64,000 nt of DNA from Caulobacter segnis (lineage in GTDB: Bacteria > Pseudomonadota > Alphaproteobacteria > Caulobacterales > Caulobacteraceae): contig NZ_QFQZ01000011.1 of NCBI RefSeq assembly GCF_003243465.1, positions 1 to 64,000 on the forward strand, read 5' to 3'. Positions 32,623 through 41,305 of the stretch are shown here, one piece after another. Every line of letters starts with the position of its first letter. Position 1 is the first letter of the stretch. The notes below the pieces were generated by a model, which saw nothing but the letters and a program-made list of their open reading frames with translations, searched no databases and was not told the origin of the DNA. The translations under genes and the position numbers were made by a program.

Positions 32623-35600
32623 CGCGTCACGTTCTCCCCCTTGGCGGCCGTCAGGCCGGCCAGCAAGCGCGGCCAGCTGCGGCGACGCGCATAGGCCACA
32701 CCGCCCGGCGTCACCAGTTCCACATCCGTCCCTTCCCCTGGACGGCTATGAACGACAAGGCTAGCCCGAATCTTCAGAGCGCGTTCGCGCATGCCAGCCA
32801 AGCCGAAATGACCATCGCGACCGCCGACTTCCAGGATCGCCGGCTCGATGCCGACCCCGTCATCCCGGATGTTTATCCGCAGGCGCTTTCTTTCGAAGGT
32901 CACGATCACTTCAATGCGCGACGCATGCGCATGACGGTGAGCGTTGAACAAGGCCTCGACGACGATACGCTCGACCTCGTCCAGGACCAGGGGGTGTAGA
33001 TCAATCGGTCTGCCCACCGCGGTTGTCACGACCTCCGTGGTGTCCGCGGACCGCATCGACTGGACGACGTCTCGCAGGGTCGTCATCAGATCACCGCCCG
33101 CCGTGACGCGAAGACTGCGAACGCGGTCACGGGCCTCGACGACCACCGCCTCAGCGCGGTCGAGCGCGCGCTCGAGCTGACCGCGCGCTGGAAGATCAGG
33201 GGGCACTTGCCGCGCCGCGGACTGGAAGGTGAGGATCAAGCCCTGCACGCCCTGCAAAAGCGTGTCGTGAAGTTCGCGCGCGATGCGCTCACGCTCGGCG
33301 ATCCGTTCTCGCAGGCGAGCGTGGAGGCGCTCGCTCAGTTGCCGCATTCGCCATTGGAAGACGAGTGTCAGCAGCGCGAGGCCTAGCGCCACGCAAAGCA
33401 CCTGGAACGGCCAGCTCTGCAGCAGGGTGGGAGGAAGCGCGAGCGCAACGCTGGCGCCGTCCTCGTTCCAGACCCCGTCAGCGTTCGCCGCGCGGACGCG
33501 AAACACGTACTCGCCCGGCTTGAGGTTGGCGTAGAAGGCTTGCCGGCGTCCGCCAGCGTCGATCCAGTCGTCGTCAACGCCCTCGAGACGGTAGCGGAAG
33601 CGCACGCGCTCCGGCGTCGACAGGCTCAGGCCGATATAGTCGATCTGCACCGACCGAGCGCCCTTTGGAAGCCGGACAACCGTGCCTTCCGGCGCGCGCT
33701 TCCCGTCCACCCAGACAGCCTTGATGGAAACCGGCGGCGGCACGGTGTTGAAAGGCGCTCGAGAGGGATCAAGCGAGGCGATCCCTGCTGTCGTGGCCAC
33801 CCAGACGCGGCCATCGCCGCCCACCGCCAGATCGGCGCGGTACTTGTATGACGCCGGACCCGGCAGCCCGTCCTTGAGGTCATAGATACGGGCCGGCAGG
33901 CCGGCGGCCGGGTCGGCAAAGGCGCGATCCAGGTCGGCGTTGCGCATGCGCACGAGACCGGCGGCGCCGAGCAGCCATGTCTCCGTCGATGTCTGCGCCA
34001 GGCCATGGCTCAGCCCGATAAAGGGGAACCGATCGCGGGAGATGAATTGCGACCCTGTTTCGCGAAACCGTGTCAGGCCAAAATCGCTGCCGGAGATCAC
34101 GCCTAGCGGACCGTTGGCCATGGGCATGGTCCCACCGCGCTGGGAACGCGGCGTGGTCTTGATCGTCATGACCTTGGGGCCGTCGATAAGCACCGCTTCC
34201 CGTCCCCCGTCGGCGATGATGCGGCCGCGAGAATCCGCCAGCAGGGCGGTGACCGCTCGGCCCAACTGCGGAGGCATGGTGTGGGTCCAGGTCCGCCCGT
34301 CCCACTTGACGAGGCCGCCGATAAAGCCTGCGCCCCAAAGCGCCCCGCCCGCGTCCATCGCGCACGCTGTTACCTGCACATTGGGGAAAGGCGGCGGCGG
34401 CAGGCGGGTGACCCGATCACCGTCGACGCGCAAGACCTCGGTTCCCAACCCCATCCAAAGGCCGCCGTCGGGCGCGTCGCACATCGAGGTGAACGGGCCG
34501 AGGCGCCGGATCAACGGCCTCAGTGGTTGGCCGGGCAAGGCGCGGTACAGCGTGTCGCTGTCATGGATGTAGACCACGCCCCCCTTGCTCGCGAACACCC
34601 CGTAGCCATAAGGCGAACTGGTGGGCACAACCGGCTCCGGCGCAATGGCGGCGGGGCGGAACCTGTCCAAGCCGCCAACGGTGGCGACCCAGATGTTGCC
34701 TTCCCGATCCTCCAAAGCCCTGTAGGCCATGTCGGAGGTGAGCCCCTGCTTGGCCGAGAACGACTCAACCTCAGGCGAGGCCGCGCCGTCCTGTCCTGGC
34801 CGGATCCGGAAGACGCCGTCAGGGTGCCTCGCCCCCCATAGGCTGTTGTCGCGATCAAAGAATATGCGCGTCTGGCGGCTGGTCGTTGGCAGTCGGTAGT
34901 CTATCCGCCCCGCGCCCTGCCCTTCGACAATCCGCAAACCTCTTGCGTCGGCGGCCCAAAGGCGGCCCTGCGCGTCCTGCGCCAGGGCGACCTCTTCGAC
35001 GAAGCCGGACTGGATCGTGGTGAAGCGCGCCTCGCCCGGGCGCATGCGGGCCAAGCGGCCCGACCCACATATCCAGACCGCGCCGTCGCGCGCGACGAAC
35101 ACCCAATCGACGGCGTCGGGCATATCGATGAGGGAATCCAGGATCTGCCAGGCGCCGTTCGAGAACCTGACCAGCTTGGCCTTAGGATTGGAGGTGGTCG
35201 CCCAGATGGCGCCGTCTCGGCCTTCAGCCAGGGAAACGACCGTGAACTGGAAAATCCTAGGATCGAAGAGAAGCTTGATCTGCCCCTTCTCCAGGACAGC
35301 CACGCCGCCCCTTTCGTAGCCGACCCACAGCGCGCCGCTTCGCGTGACCATCAGTCGAACGACGCGATCATTCAGGGTGTAGGTCTTTGGCCGCTGTGGC
35401 CTGACGGGTTCGAACGCAACGCCGTCGAAGCGATAAAGGCCCAGCGGCGTACCCAGCCAAAGATATCCGTCGGGCGTCTGGGCGAGGTCCTCGATCGCGC
35501 CAGGCGCGCCGTCCTCGACCGTCCATCGGGTGTGCTTGTATTGTGCGATCGCGCGCTGCGGGTCCAGCGCCAGCACTGGCGACGTCAGCAGAAAAGCGGC

Positions 35601-35642
35601 GAACAGGGCCGCCCAGCCAATCCTTGCAACCGCGTGCGCCAT
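32619..35642 (-). CDS. Sensor histidine kinase with periplasmic two-component beta-propeller (Reg_prop), Y_Y_Y and HisKA_3 domains
   Basis: A 1007-aa membrane sensor. The signal peptide (about 1-26) is followed by repeated Reg_prop-like units (DGYLWLGTPLGLYRFDG, GALWVGYERGG, GRLWAADARGL, GNIWVATVGGLDRF) to about residue 640, then a Y_Y_Y domain ending FRVRAANADGVWNEDG, one transmembrane helix (LCVALGLALLTLVF), and a HisKA_3 kinase with His792 in RELHDTLLQG plus an ATPase domain (DDGVGI, HFGLAGMRERA). ATG 35642 has GAAGG upstream; TTG 35660 is an alternative. Similar periplasmic propellers sense polysaccharide fragments in Bacteroides; the ligand here is unknown. Confidence 0.92.
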   Translation of the reverse strand: MAHAVARIGWAALFAAFLLTSPVLALDPQRAIAQYKHTRWTVEDGAPGAIEDLAQTPDGYLWLGTPLGLYRFDGVAFEPVRPQRPKTYTLNDRVVRLMVTRSGALWVGYERGGVAVLEKGQIKLLFDPRIFQFTVVSLAEGRDGAIWATTSNPKAKLVRFSNGAWQILDSLIDMPDAVDWVFVARDGAVWICGSGRLARMRPGEARFTTIQSGFVEEVALAQDAQGRLWAADARGLRIVEGQGAGRIDYRLPTTSRQTRIFFDRDNSLWGARHPDGVFRIRPGQDGAASPEVESFSAKQGLTSDMAYRALEDREGNIWVATVGGLDRFRPAAIAPEPVVPTSSPYGYGVFASKGGVVYIHDSDTLYRALPGQPLRPLIRRLGPFTSMCDAPDGGLWMGLGTEVLRVDGDRVTRLPPPPFPNVQVTACAMDAGGALWGAGFIGGLVKWDGRTWTHTMPPQLGRAVTALLADSRGRIIADGGREAVLIDGPKVMTIKTTPRSQRGGTMPMANGPLGVISGSDFGLTRFRETGSQFISRDRFPFIGLSHGLAQTSTETWLLGAAGLVRMRNADLDRAFADPAAGLPARIYDLKDGLPGPASYKYRADLAVGGDGRVWVATTAGIASLDPSRAPFNTVPPPVSIKAVWVDGKRAPEGTVVRLPKGARSVQIDYIGLSLSTPERVRFRYRLEGVDDDWIDAGGRRQAFYANLKPGEYVFRVRAANADGVWNEDGASVALALPPTLLQSWPFQVLCVALGLALLTLVFQWRMRQLSERLHARLRERIAERERIARELHDTLLQGVQGLILTFQSAARQVPPDLPARGQLERALDRAEAVVVEARDRVRSLRVTAGGDLMTTLRDVVQSMRSADTTEVVTTAVGRPIDLHPLVLDEVERIVVEALFNAHRHAHASRIEVIVTFERKRLRINIRDDGVGIEPAILEVGGRDGHFGLAGMRERALKIRASLVVHSRPGEGTDVELVTPGGVAYARRRSWPRLLAGLTAAKGENVTR

Positions 35643-35949
35643 GACCGCCTTCTGTCCCAAGCGTCATGCCTAAGCTCTGACCCGCAAGGCATTCAATATC
35701 GATCGAGCTAGATCAAGCCCACCCTTTTGGGAGCGGTGAGCCGGCGAGCGCCATTCTGGTGAAGATCTGCCGCCCAAGGGTGTCATCGCCGCCTAACCCG
35801 CCCGAGATTTACCCTATCCCCCCATCGCGAGACGCTTGGCGGCAAGAACGACCAATGCCGACAAGACCCCCGACATCCTTGCGTGTCGTCTGGGCCTGAT
35901 CGCCGCGGCTTTTTCCATCCAGCTCCGACCTTCTCCCCGAGGGACCAAG
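35643..35949. other. Divergent intergenic region between sensor kinase and chloroperoxidase-like gene
   Basis: 307 bp without a supported gene. An open frame from 35836 joins the hydrolase downstream but has no ribosome site. It holds an interrupted palindromic stretch (GATC-GAGCTA-GATC, 35701-35714), and promoters for both flanking genes must lie here; I could not place them confidently. Confidence 0.5.
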
Positions 35950-36936
35950 ATGACTGATCAAGACCCAGAAAACGCGGACGCCACCCGGCGCCACGTTCTC
36001 GTCGCCGGCGTCGGCGCCGCGGCCCTGGCGGCTCTGCCGTCCGTTTCCATGGCGCTGGCGAAGCCCGCGCCGTCCACCCAAGCCAAAGGAACCCACGACA
36101 TGAGCAGCGGCTACGTCACGACCAAGGATGGCGTGCAGATCTACTACAAGGACTGGGGCCCCAAGACCGCCCAGCCGATCGTGTTCCACCACGGCTGGCC
36201 CTTGTCGGCGGACGACTGGGACAACCAGATGATGTTCTTTTTGTTGAAGGGATATCGGGTCATCGCCCATGACCGTCGCGGGCATGGTCGTTCGACCCAG
36301 ACCGACACGGGCAACGAGATGGACACCTACGCCGCCGACGTCGCGGCCCTGACCGACCATCTCGACCTTAAGAACGCGTTCCATGTCGGCCATTCGACCG
36401 GCGGCGGCGAAGTCGCTCACTACGTCGCCCGCGCCAAGCCCGGTCGCGTCGGCAAGGCGGTGCTGGTGGGCGCCGTGACGCCGATCATGCTCAAGACAGC
36501 CGCCAATCCCGGCGGGCTTCCGATCGAAGTTTTCGACGGCTTCCGCAATGGCACCGCCTTCAACCGCGCCCAATTCTTCCGCGACGTCGCCGCCGGTCCG
36601 TTCTACGGCTTCAACCGTCCGGGTGCGAAGGTCTCTGAAGGCGTCATCGACAACTGGTGGCGCCAGGGGATGCAGGCTGGCGTGAAGCCGCTCTACGACT
36701 GCGTGAAAGCGTTCTCGGAAACCGACTTCACCGAGGACCTCAAGAAGATCGACGTGCCGGTGCTGGTGCTCCACGGCGAGGACGACCAGGTCGTGCCGAT
36801 CGACGCCAGCGCCCGTCTGGCGATCAAGCTGCTCAAGCTTGGCAAGCTGATCACCTATCCAGGCTTCCCACACGGCATGGCGACCACCCAGGCCGACGTC
36901 ATCAACGCTGACCTGCTCGCCTTCTTTAAGGCGTAG
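35950..36936 (+). CDS. Alpha/beta-hydrolase of the non-haem chloroperoxidase type with Tat-like leader
   Basis: A 328-aa hydrolase. Residues 51-328 match cofactor-free chloroperoxidases/arylesterases: HGWPLSADDW with oxyanion residues, AHDRRGHGRS, nucleophile Ser149 in VGHSTGGGEV, Asp in LHGEDDQVVPI and His in GFPHGMATTQ. Residues 1-50 add ATRRHVLVAGVGAAALAAL, a twin-arginine-like signal, so the enzyme is probably exported, unlike the usual cytoplasmic members whose start aligns with Met51. ATG 35950 follows GAGGGA. Peroxidase activity in this family is promiscuous, so an esterase or lactonase role is equally likely. Confidence 0.88.
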   Translation: MTDQDPENADATRRHVLVAGVGAAALAALPSVSMALAKPAPSTQAKGTHDMSSGYVTTKDGVQIYYKDWGPKTAQPIVFHHGWPLSADDWDNQMMFFLLKGYRVIAHDRRGHGRSTQTDTGNEMDTYAADVAALTDHLDLKNAFHVGHSTGGGEVAHYVARAKPGRVGKAVLVGAVTPIMLKTAANPGGLPIEVFDGFRNGTAFNRAQFFRDVAAGPFYGFNRPGAKVSEGVIDNWWRQGMQAGVKPLYDCVKAFSETDFTEDLKKIDVPVLVLHGEDDQVVPIDASARLAIKLLKLGKLITYPGFPHGMATTQADVINADLLAFFKA

Positions 36937-37043
36937 CGAACTTGGGGACGCCGTCATGCGCCAAGCAGGCCCTACCCGAACGGTAGAACACGCTTGCGCG
37001 CGTGACGGCGGACCTTGGCTCGTGCTTGGGCTCGTCACCATCC

Positions 37044-37061
37044 GGACGCCTGAAGGCGTCC
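37044..37061 (+). terminator. Terminator-like hairpin after the chloroperoxidase-like gene
   Basis: GGACGCC-TGAA-GGCGTCC: perfect 7-bp stem with tetraloop, then TCTTC. About 107 nt after the stop codon. The short pyrimidine tail makes it a moderate intrinsic terminator. Confidence 0.5.
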
Positions 37062-37120
37062 TCTTCGGACGATTGGAGGCCCGCGTCTCGGATGCGGGTA
37101 TTCGTCCTGAAAAGTGCATG

Positions 37121-37154
37121 AAATGGAAATGATGAGTTTCGTTCATTTCCATTT
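37121..37154. promoter_or_regulatory. Perfect 12-bp inverted repeat, candidate operator
   Basis: AAATGGAAATGA (37121-37132) and its exact complement (37143-37154) flank a 10-nt centre. AT-rich composition stands out in this GC-rich DNA, and the element lies about 91 nt upstream of the hydrolase start, so a regulator-binding site is likelier than a terminator. Confidence 0.55.
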
Positions 37155-37245
37155 ATGAGCCAGGCGGACAGCGGCACAGTCTCCCCATCAGACACCGACA
37201 CGGCGGCTCGGGGCACGGCCCGCCAAACTTCAAAGGACCAAGACC

Positions 37246-37911
37246 ATGACCCTCCAAGCCAAGGCCATCCCTGGCGCTCGTCTCCTGACGCCGGCCGATC
37301 ACACGCTGATCATGATCGACTTCCAGTCGCAGATGGCGTTCGCCACCAAGTCCATCGACGCCAGCCTGCTGCGCACTAATGCTGCGCTGGTGGCCAGCAG
37401 CGCCGCCGGCTTCGGCGTTTCGACCATTCTCACGACCGTGGCCGAGAAGAGCTTCTCGGGTCCGATGTTCTCAGAAGTCACCGCCCCGTTCCCGGGCAAG
37501 CGGCTGCTGGACCGCACCTCGATGAACACCTGGGAGGACGCTCCGGTGATCGCCGAGGTCAACGCCATCGGCAAGTCGCGGATCGTGCTCGCCGGTCTCT
37601 GGACGTCGGTCTGCATCGTCGGTCCCGCCCTGTCGGCGCTGGAACAGGGCTTCGAGGTCTTCGTGATCACCGACGCCTGCGGCGACGTCTCGACCGAGGC
37701 CCACGAACGCGCCGTCACCCGCATGGTCCAGGCCGGCGCCCAGCCGATGACTTCGCTGCAATATCTGCTTGAGCTGCAACGCGATTGGGCGCGTTCCGAG
37801 ACGTATGACATCACGACCGGCGTGGCCAAGACGTTCGGCGGCGGCTACGGCCTCGGCATCATCTACGCCAAGACGATGTTCGGCGCGTCGGAAGGTCACG
37901 CCTCGGCCTGA
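37246..37911 (+). CDS. YcaC-like cysteine hydrolase (isochorismatase superfamily)
   Basis: A 221-aa cytosolic hydrolase. The isochorismatase-like triad is visible: Asp25 in LIMIDFQSQM, Lys near 110 in AIGKSRIVLAGL and Cys123 in TSVCIVGPAL. The family hydrolyses amides or imides, but YcaC-type members have no settled substrate. The N- and C-termini are slightly extended relative to YcaC. The gene heads an operon with XapX, amidohydrolase, DoxX and DUF1275 genes. Confidence 0.9.
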   Translation: MTLQAKAIPGARLLTPADHTLIMIDFQSQMAFATKSIDASLLRTNAALVASSAAGFGVSTILTTVAEKSFSGPMFSEVTAPFPGKRLLDRTSMNTWEDAPVIAEVNAIGKSRIVLAGLWTSVCIVGPALSALEQGFEVFVITDACGDVSTEAHERAVTRMVQAGAQPMTSLQYLLELQRDWARSETYDITTGVAKTFGGGYGLGIIYAKTMFGASEGHASA

Positions 37912-37976
37912 CGCCCGTTCCGGGGCGGGGTCCCCATGGCTCCGCCCCACCCTTCCTCCCCGACAGGACCGCCGTC

Positions 37977-38234
37977 ATGAAGCCCTATCTGCTGTCGCTC
38001 GGCGCTGGCCTGCTCGTCGGCGTCCTCTATTCCCTGATGGGCGTCCGCTCGCCCGCCCCGCCCGCCATCGCCCTACTGGGTCTGCTGGGCATGCTGTTGG
38101 GCGAGCAGGCCGTCCCGATCGCCAAGCGCCTGCTGACCAAGGCGCCGGTCAGCGCCTATCTACAATCGTCCGACTGCGCGGGACGGGTGCTCGGCCCTCA
38201 CGTCGACGCCAAGACGCCCGAAGACCAAGCATGA
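37977..38234 (+). CDS. XapX-domain (DUF1427) small membrane protein
   Basis: An 85-aa protein with two hydrophobic segments: PYLLSLGAGLLVGVLYSLMGVRSPAPP (about 3-29), containing the XapX core, and a second around 31-45. The C-terminal 35 residues are soluble. ATG 37977 follows a gap of 65 nt; its stop overlaps the amidohydrolase start as ATGA. Function unknown; it commonly accompanies YcaC-like hydrolases and YtcJ-like amidohydrolases. Confidence 0.85.
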   Translation: MKPYLLSLGAGLLVGVLYSLMGVRSPAPPAIALLGLLGMLLGEQAVPIAKRLLTKAPVSAYLQSSDCAGRVLGPHVDAKTPEDQA

Positions 38235-40180
38235 CGCCCCTCAACCGCCGCCAGGCGCTAGCCCTGGGCGCGGCGCTCCTTCCTAATCCCCTTCTCGCTG
38301 ATCCTCGGAGGTCCGGTCCCATGTCCGCCCAAGCCGATCTGCTGCTCATCAATGGCAAGTTCACGACCCTCGATCGCTCCAATCCGCGCGCGGACGCCGC
38401 CCTGATCCGCGACGGCAAGTTCGCCGCCGTCGGCGAGGAGGGCGAGGTCCGCGCCGCCGCCGGCCCGAACCCGACGATCATCGACCTGAAGGGCCGCCGG
38501 GTGATCCCGGGCCTGATCGACAGCCACATGCACATCATCCGTGGCGGGCTGAACTACAACATGGAGCTGCGCTGGGATGGCGTGCCGACCCTGGCCGACG
38601 CCATGGCCATGCTGAAGAAACAAGCGGCCAACACTCCGCCGCCCCAGTGGGTGCGCGTGGTCGGCGGCTTCACCGAGCATCAGTTCACCGAAAAGCGCCT
38701 GCCTACCCTGGACGAGATCAACGCCGCCGCGCCCGAGACGCCGGTGTTCATCCTCCACCTCTACGACCGCGCCCTGCTCAACCGCGCCGCCCTGCACGCC
38801 GTCGGCTACACCAAGGACACCCCCAATCCGCCCGGCGGCGAGATCCAGCGCGACGCCTCGGGCGAGCCGACCGGCCTGCTTCTGGCCCAGCCCAACGCCA
38901 CGATCCTCTACGCCACCCTGGCCAAGGGCCCCAAGCTGCCGCCCGAATACCAGCTGAACTCCACCCGCCACTTCATGCGCGAGATGAACCGCCTGGGCGT
39001 GACCGGCGTGATCGACGCCGGCGGCGGCTTCCAGAACTATCCCGACGACTACGAGATCATCGAGAAGCTCCACGCTGACGACCAGCTGACCCTGCGGATC
39101 AGCTACAATCTCTTCACCCAGAAGCCCAAGGCCGAGCTGTCGGACTTCCAGACCTGGTCCAAGCAGGTCAAGCCCGGCCAGGGCGACGACAAGTACCGCC
39201 ACAATGGCGCGGGCGAGATGCTGGTCTACAGCGCCGCCGACTTCGAGGACTTCCGCGTCGCGCGGCCCGAAATGCCGCCGAACATGGAGAGTGATCTCGA
39301 GCCGGTGATCCGCCACCTAGTCGAGAACCGCTGGCCCTGGCGGCTGCACGCCACCTACGACGAGACGATCTCGCGTGCTCTGGACGTCTACGAGAAGGTC
39401 AACCGCGACATGCCGTTCGACGGCCTGCACTGGTTCTTCGACCACGCCGAGACGATCAGCGACCGCAACATCGACCGGATCGCCGCCCTGGGCGGCGGCA
39501 TCGCCGTACAGCATCGCATGACCTATCAGGGCGAGTACTTCATGGAGCGCTACGGGGCTAAGGCCGCCGAGGCCACGCCCCCGATCGGCAAGATGCTGCA
39601 GGCCGGGATCCCAGTCGGCGCCGGCACCGACGCCACCCGCGTCGCCAGCTACAATCCGTGGGTCTCGCTGAACTGGCTGGTGACCGGCAAGACGGTGGGC
39701 GGCACGCGTCTCTATCCGCCGACCAACCGCGTCGATCGCGAGGAAGCCCTGCGCCTTTGGACGACCGCCAACACCTGGTTCTCCAACGAGGAAGGCAAGA
39801 AGGGCCAGATCGCCGTAGGCCAGCTGGCCGACCTCGCCGTGCTCAGTGACGACTATCTGACCGTGCCGGAAGACGAGATCCCGCACCTGTCGTCGGTGCT
39901 GACCCTGCTGGGCGGCCGGGTGGTCCACGGCGAAGGCGACTTTGGCAAGCTCGCGCCGGTCTTGCCGCCGCCGATGCCTGATTGGTCCCCGGTGCGCACC
40001 TTCGGTGGCTATCAGGACCGCTCGCGCGGCCATGCGCGGGCCATTGCCTCGGCCTGCGGCTGCGCCAGCAGCTGCAACGTCCACGGCCACGACCACGCGG
40101 CGGCCTACGCCCGCGAAGCGCCCACGTCCGACGCGCGCTCGTTCTGGGGCGCCATGGGCTGCGGCTGCTGGGCGGTATGA
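38231..40180 (+). CDS. YtcJ-like amidohydrolase with Tat leader and Cys/His-rich C-terminal tail
   Basis: A 649-aa metal-dependent hydrolase. The N-terminus has NRRQALALGAALLPNPLLA, a twin-arginine-like leader. The amidohydrolase_3 fold follows: LINGKFTTLD, metal ligands His99/His101 in GLIDSHMHI, RLHATYDETI, WFFDHAETI and GAGTDATRVASYNPW. After the barrel, residues 607-649 form an odd tail with Cys609, 611, 615, His618, 620, 622 and Cys644, 646. Translation is coupled to XapX. Reaction unknown; the tail may bind metal or be modified. Confidence 0.88.
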   Translation: MTPLNRRQALALGAALLPNPLLADPRRSGPMSAQADLLLINGKFTTLDRSNPRADAALIRDGKFAAVGEEGEVRAAAGPNPTIIDLKGRRVIPGLIDSHMHIIRGGLNYNMELRWDGVPTLADAMAMLKKQAANTPPPQWVRVVGGFTEHQFTEKRLPTLDEINAAAPETPVFILHLYDRALLNRAALHAVGYTKDTPNPPGGEIQRDASGEPTGLLLAQPNATILYATLAKGPKLPPEYQLNSTRHFMREMNRLGVTGVIDAGGGFQNYPDDYEIIEKLHADDQLTLRISYNLFTQKPKAELSDFQTWSKQVKPGQGDDKYRHNGAGEMLVYSAADFEDFRVARPEMPPNMESDLEPVIRHLVENRWPWRLHATYDETISRALDVYEKVNRDMPFDGLHWFFDHAETISDRNIDRIAALGGGIAVQHRMTYQGEYFMERYGAKAAEATPPIGKMLQAGIPVGAGTDATRVASYNPWVSLNWLVTGKTVGGTRLYPPTNRVDREEALRLWTTANTWFSNEEGKKGQIAVGQLADLAVLSDDYLTVPEDEIPHLSSVLTLLGGRVVHGEGDFGKLAPVLPPPMPDWSPVRTFGGYQDRSRGHARAIASACGCASSCNVHGHDHAAAYAREAPTSDARSFWGAMGCGCWAV

Positions 40181-40184
40181 GGTG

Positions 40185-40610
40185 ATGCGCTCGCGAGAAA
40201 CCCCGCGCTTCGTCGCGACCATCCTCGACTGGCCGCCGACGGCGTCCCTGGCCCGCCTGGCCCTGGTGAGCGCCTATCTGCTGGGCGCGGTCGTCAAGGC
40301 CGCCGACTTCCCCGGCGCGGTGGCGGAGCAGGCCCACTTTGGCATGGCGCCGCCGGCCTTCTGGGCCGTTTTGACCATCGTCGTCGAGATCGTCGGGCCG
40401 TTGCTGATCCTGACCCGTCGCTGGCTATGGCTGGGCGCGGGGATGCTTGGCGTCTTCACCCTGTTGGCGGCCATCAAGGCCAACGCCTTCTGGACGATGC
40501 CCGCAGGCCAGGACCGCTTCATGGCCATGAACGCCTTCGTCGAACACATCGGCCTGATCGGCGGCTTCGTCCTGGTCGCGTTGCTTGATCGTCGGGAGCG
40601 CGTCGCGTGA
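40185..40610 (+). CDS. DoxX-family membrane protein
   Basis: A 141-aa protein with four hydrophobic segments (about 20-38, 48-70, 73-92, 118-135), as in DoxX proteins; KAADFPGAVAEQAHFGM is the family's typical first loop. ATG 40185 is 4 nt after the amidohydrolase stop (GTG 40182 is an alternative); the stop overlaps the next start as GTGA. DoxX proteins are membrane partners in redox complexes, but no specific role can be assigned. Confidence 0.85.
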   Translation: MRSRETPRFVATILDWPPTASLARLALVSAYLLGAVVKAADFPGAVAEQAHFGMAPPAFWAVLTIVVEIVGPLLILTRRWLWLGAGMLGVFTLLAAIKANAFWTMPAGQDRFMAMNAFVEHIGLIGGFVLVALLDRRERVA

Positions 40611-41305
40611 GCGCCCAGCGCCCCGTTCGTCTGGCAGGCGTGACCAGCATGAGCATGGCCTTCGTCGGCGGCTACATCGACGTGATCGGCTTCGTGCTGC
40701 TGTTTGGCCTGTTCGTCGCCCACGCCACCGGCAATATCGTCATGCTGGGCGTCGGCTTGGCCGGCGACGCCAGCGGCCTGACGACCAAGCTGCTGGCCCT
40801 GCCGGTGTTCATCGGGACCGCCACGGCCACCTACGCCCTGATCCGCTGGCGCAACGCCAAGGGGCAGCCGTGCGAGGTGCTGGTCCTGGCGCTGCAGGCG
40901 GTCCTGTTGTTGGTCTTCATGATTCTCACGGCTCGCGCCCTGCCCGCCGCCGACGCCAACGCGCCCGCCGTCATGCTGGCCGGTCTGGTCGGGGTCGTCG
41001 CCATGGCCGTGCAAAACGTGGCCGCCCGCGTCGTCTTCGCCCATCTGGCGCCCACGACCATGATGACCGGCAACGTCACGCAGATGGCCATCGACATCGT
41101 CGATCTGATGGCGGCGCGCGGACGACCAGACGACGCGCTGAAAGCGCGGATCCGCAAGACCTGGCCGCCCGTGCTTGCGTTCGCCCTCGGCGCCATGGGC
41201 GGCGCGCTGGGCGTGCTGTTTGCTGGGCCCTGGAGCCTGGCGCTGGGTGTCGCCATAGTCGCCGTCTTGGCGGTGCTGCACGCGCTGCGTGGAGAGCGAT
41301 CGTGA
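40607..41305 (+). CDS. DUF1275 (YoaK) family membrane protein
   Basis: A 232-aa polytopic protein with about six hydrophobic segments. The family blocks AFVGGYIDVIGFVLLFGLFVAHATGNIV, VAMAVQNVAARVVF and TTMMTGNVTQMAIDIVDL are clear. GTG 40607 overlaps the DoxX stop; the stop overlaps the porin start (GTGA). Function unknown; a transporter-like role is often assumed. Confidence 0.9.
   Translation: MSAQRPVRLAGVTSMSMAFVGGYIDVIGFVLLFGLFVAHATGNIVMLGVGLAGDASGLTTKLLALPVFIGTATATYALIRWRNAKGQPCEVLVLALQAVLLLVFMILTARALPAADANAPAVMLAGLVGVVAMAVQNVAARVVFAHLAPTTMMTGNVTQMAIDIVDLMAARGRPDDALKARIRKTWPPVLAFALGAMGGALGVLFAGPWSLALGVAIVAVLAVLHALRGERS

Larger units (their letters stand above)
36937..37245. other. Intergenic region upstream of the YcaC-like hydrolase operon
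   Basis: 309 bp without a supported gene. It contains a terminator-like hairpin (37044-37061) and a perfect 12-bp inverted repeat (37121-37154), each listed separately; the promoter of the following operon is expected near or after the second. Confidence 0.5.
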
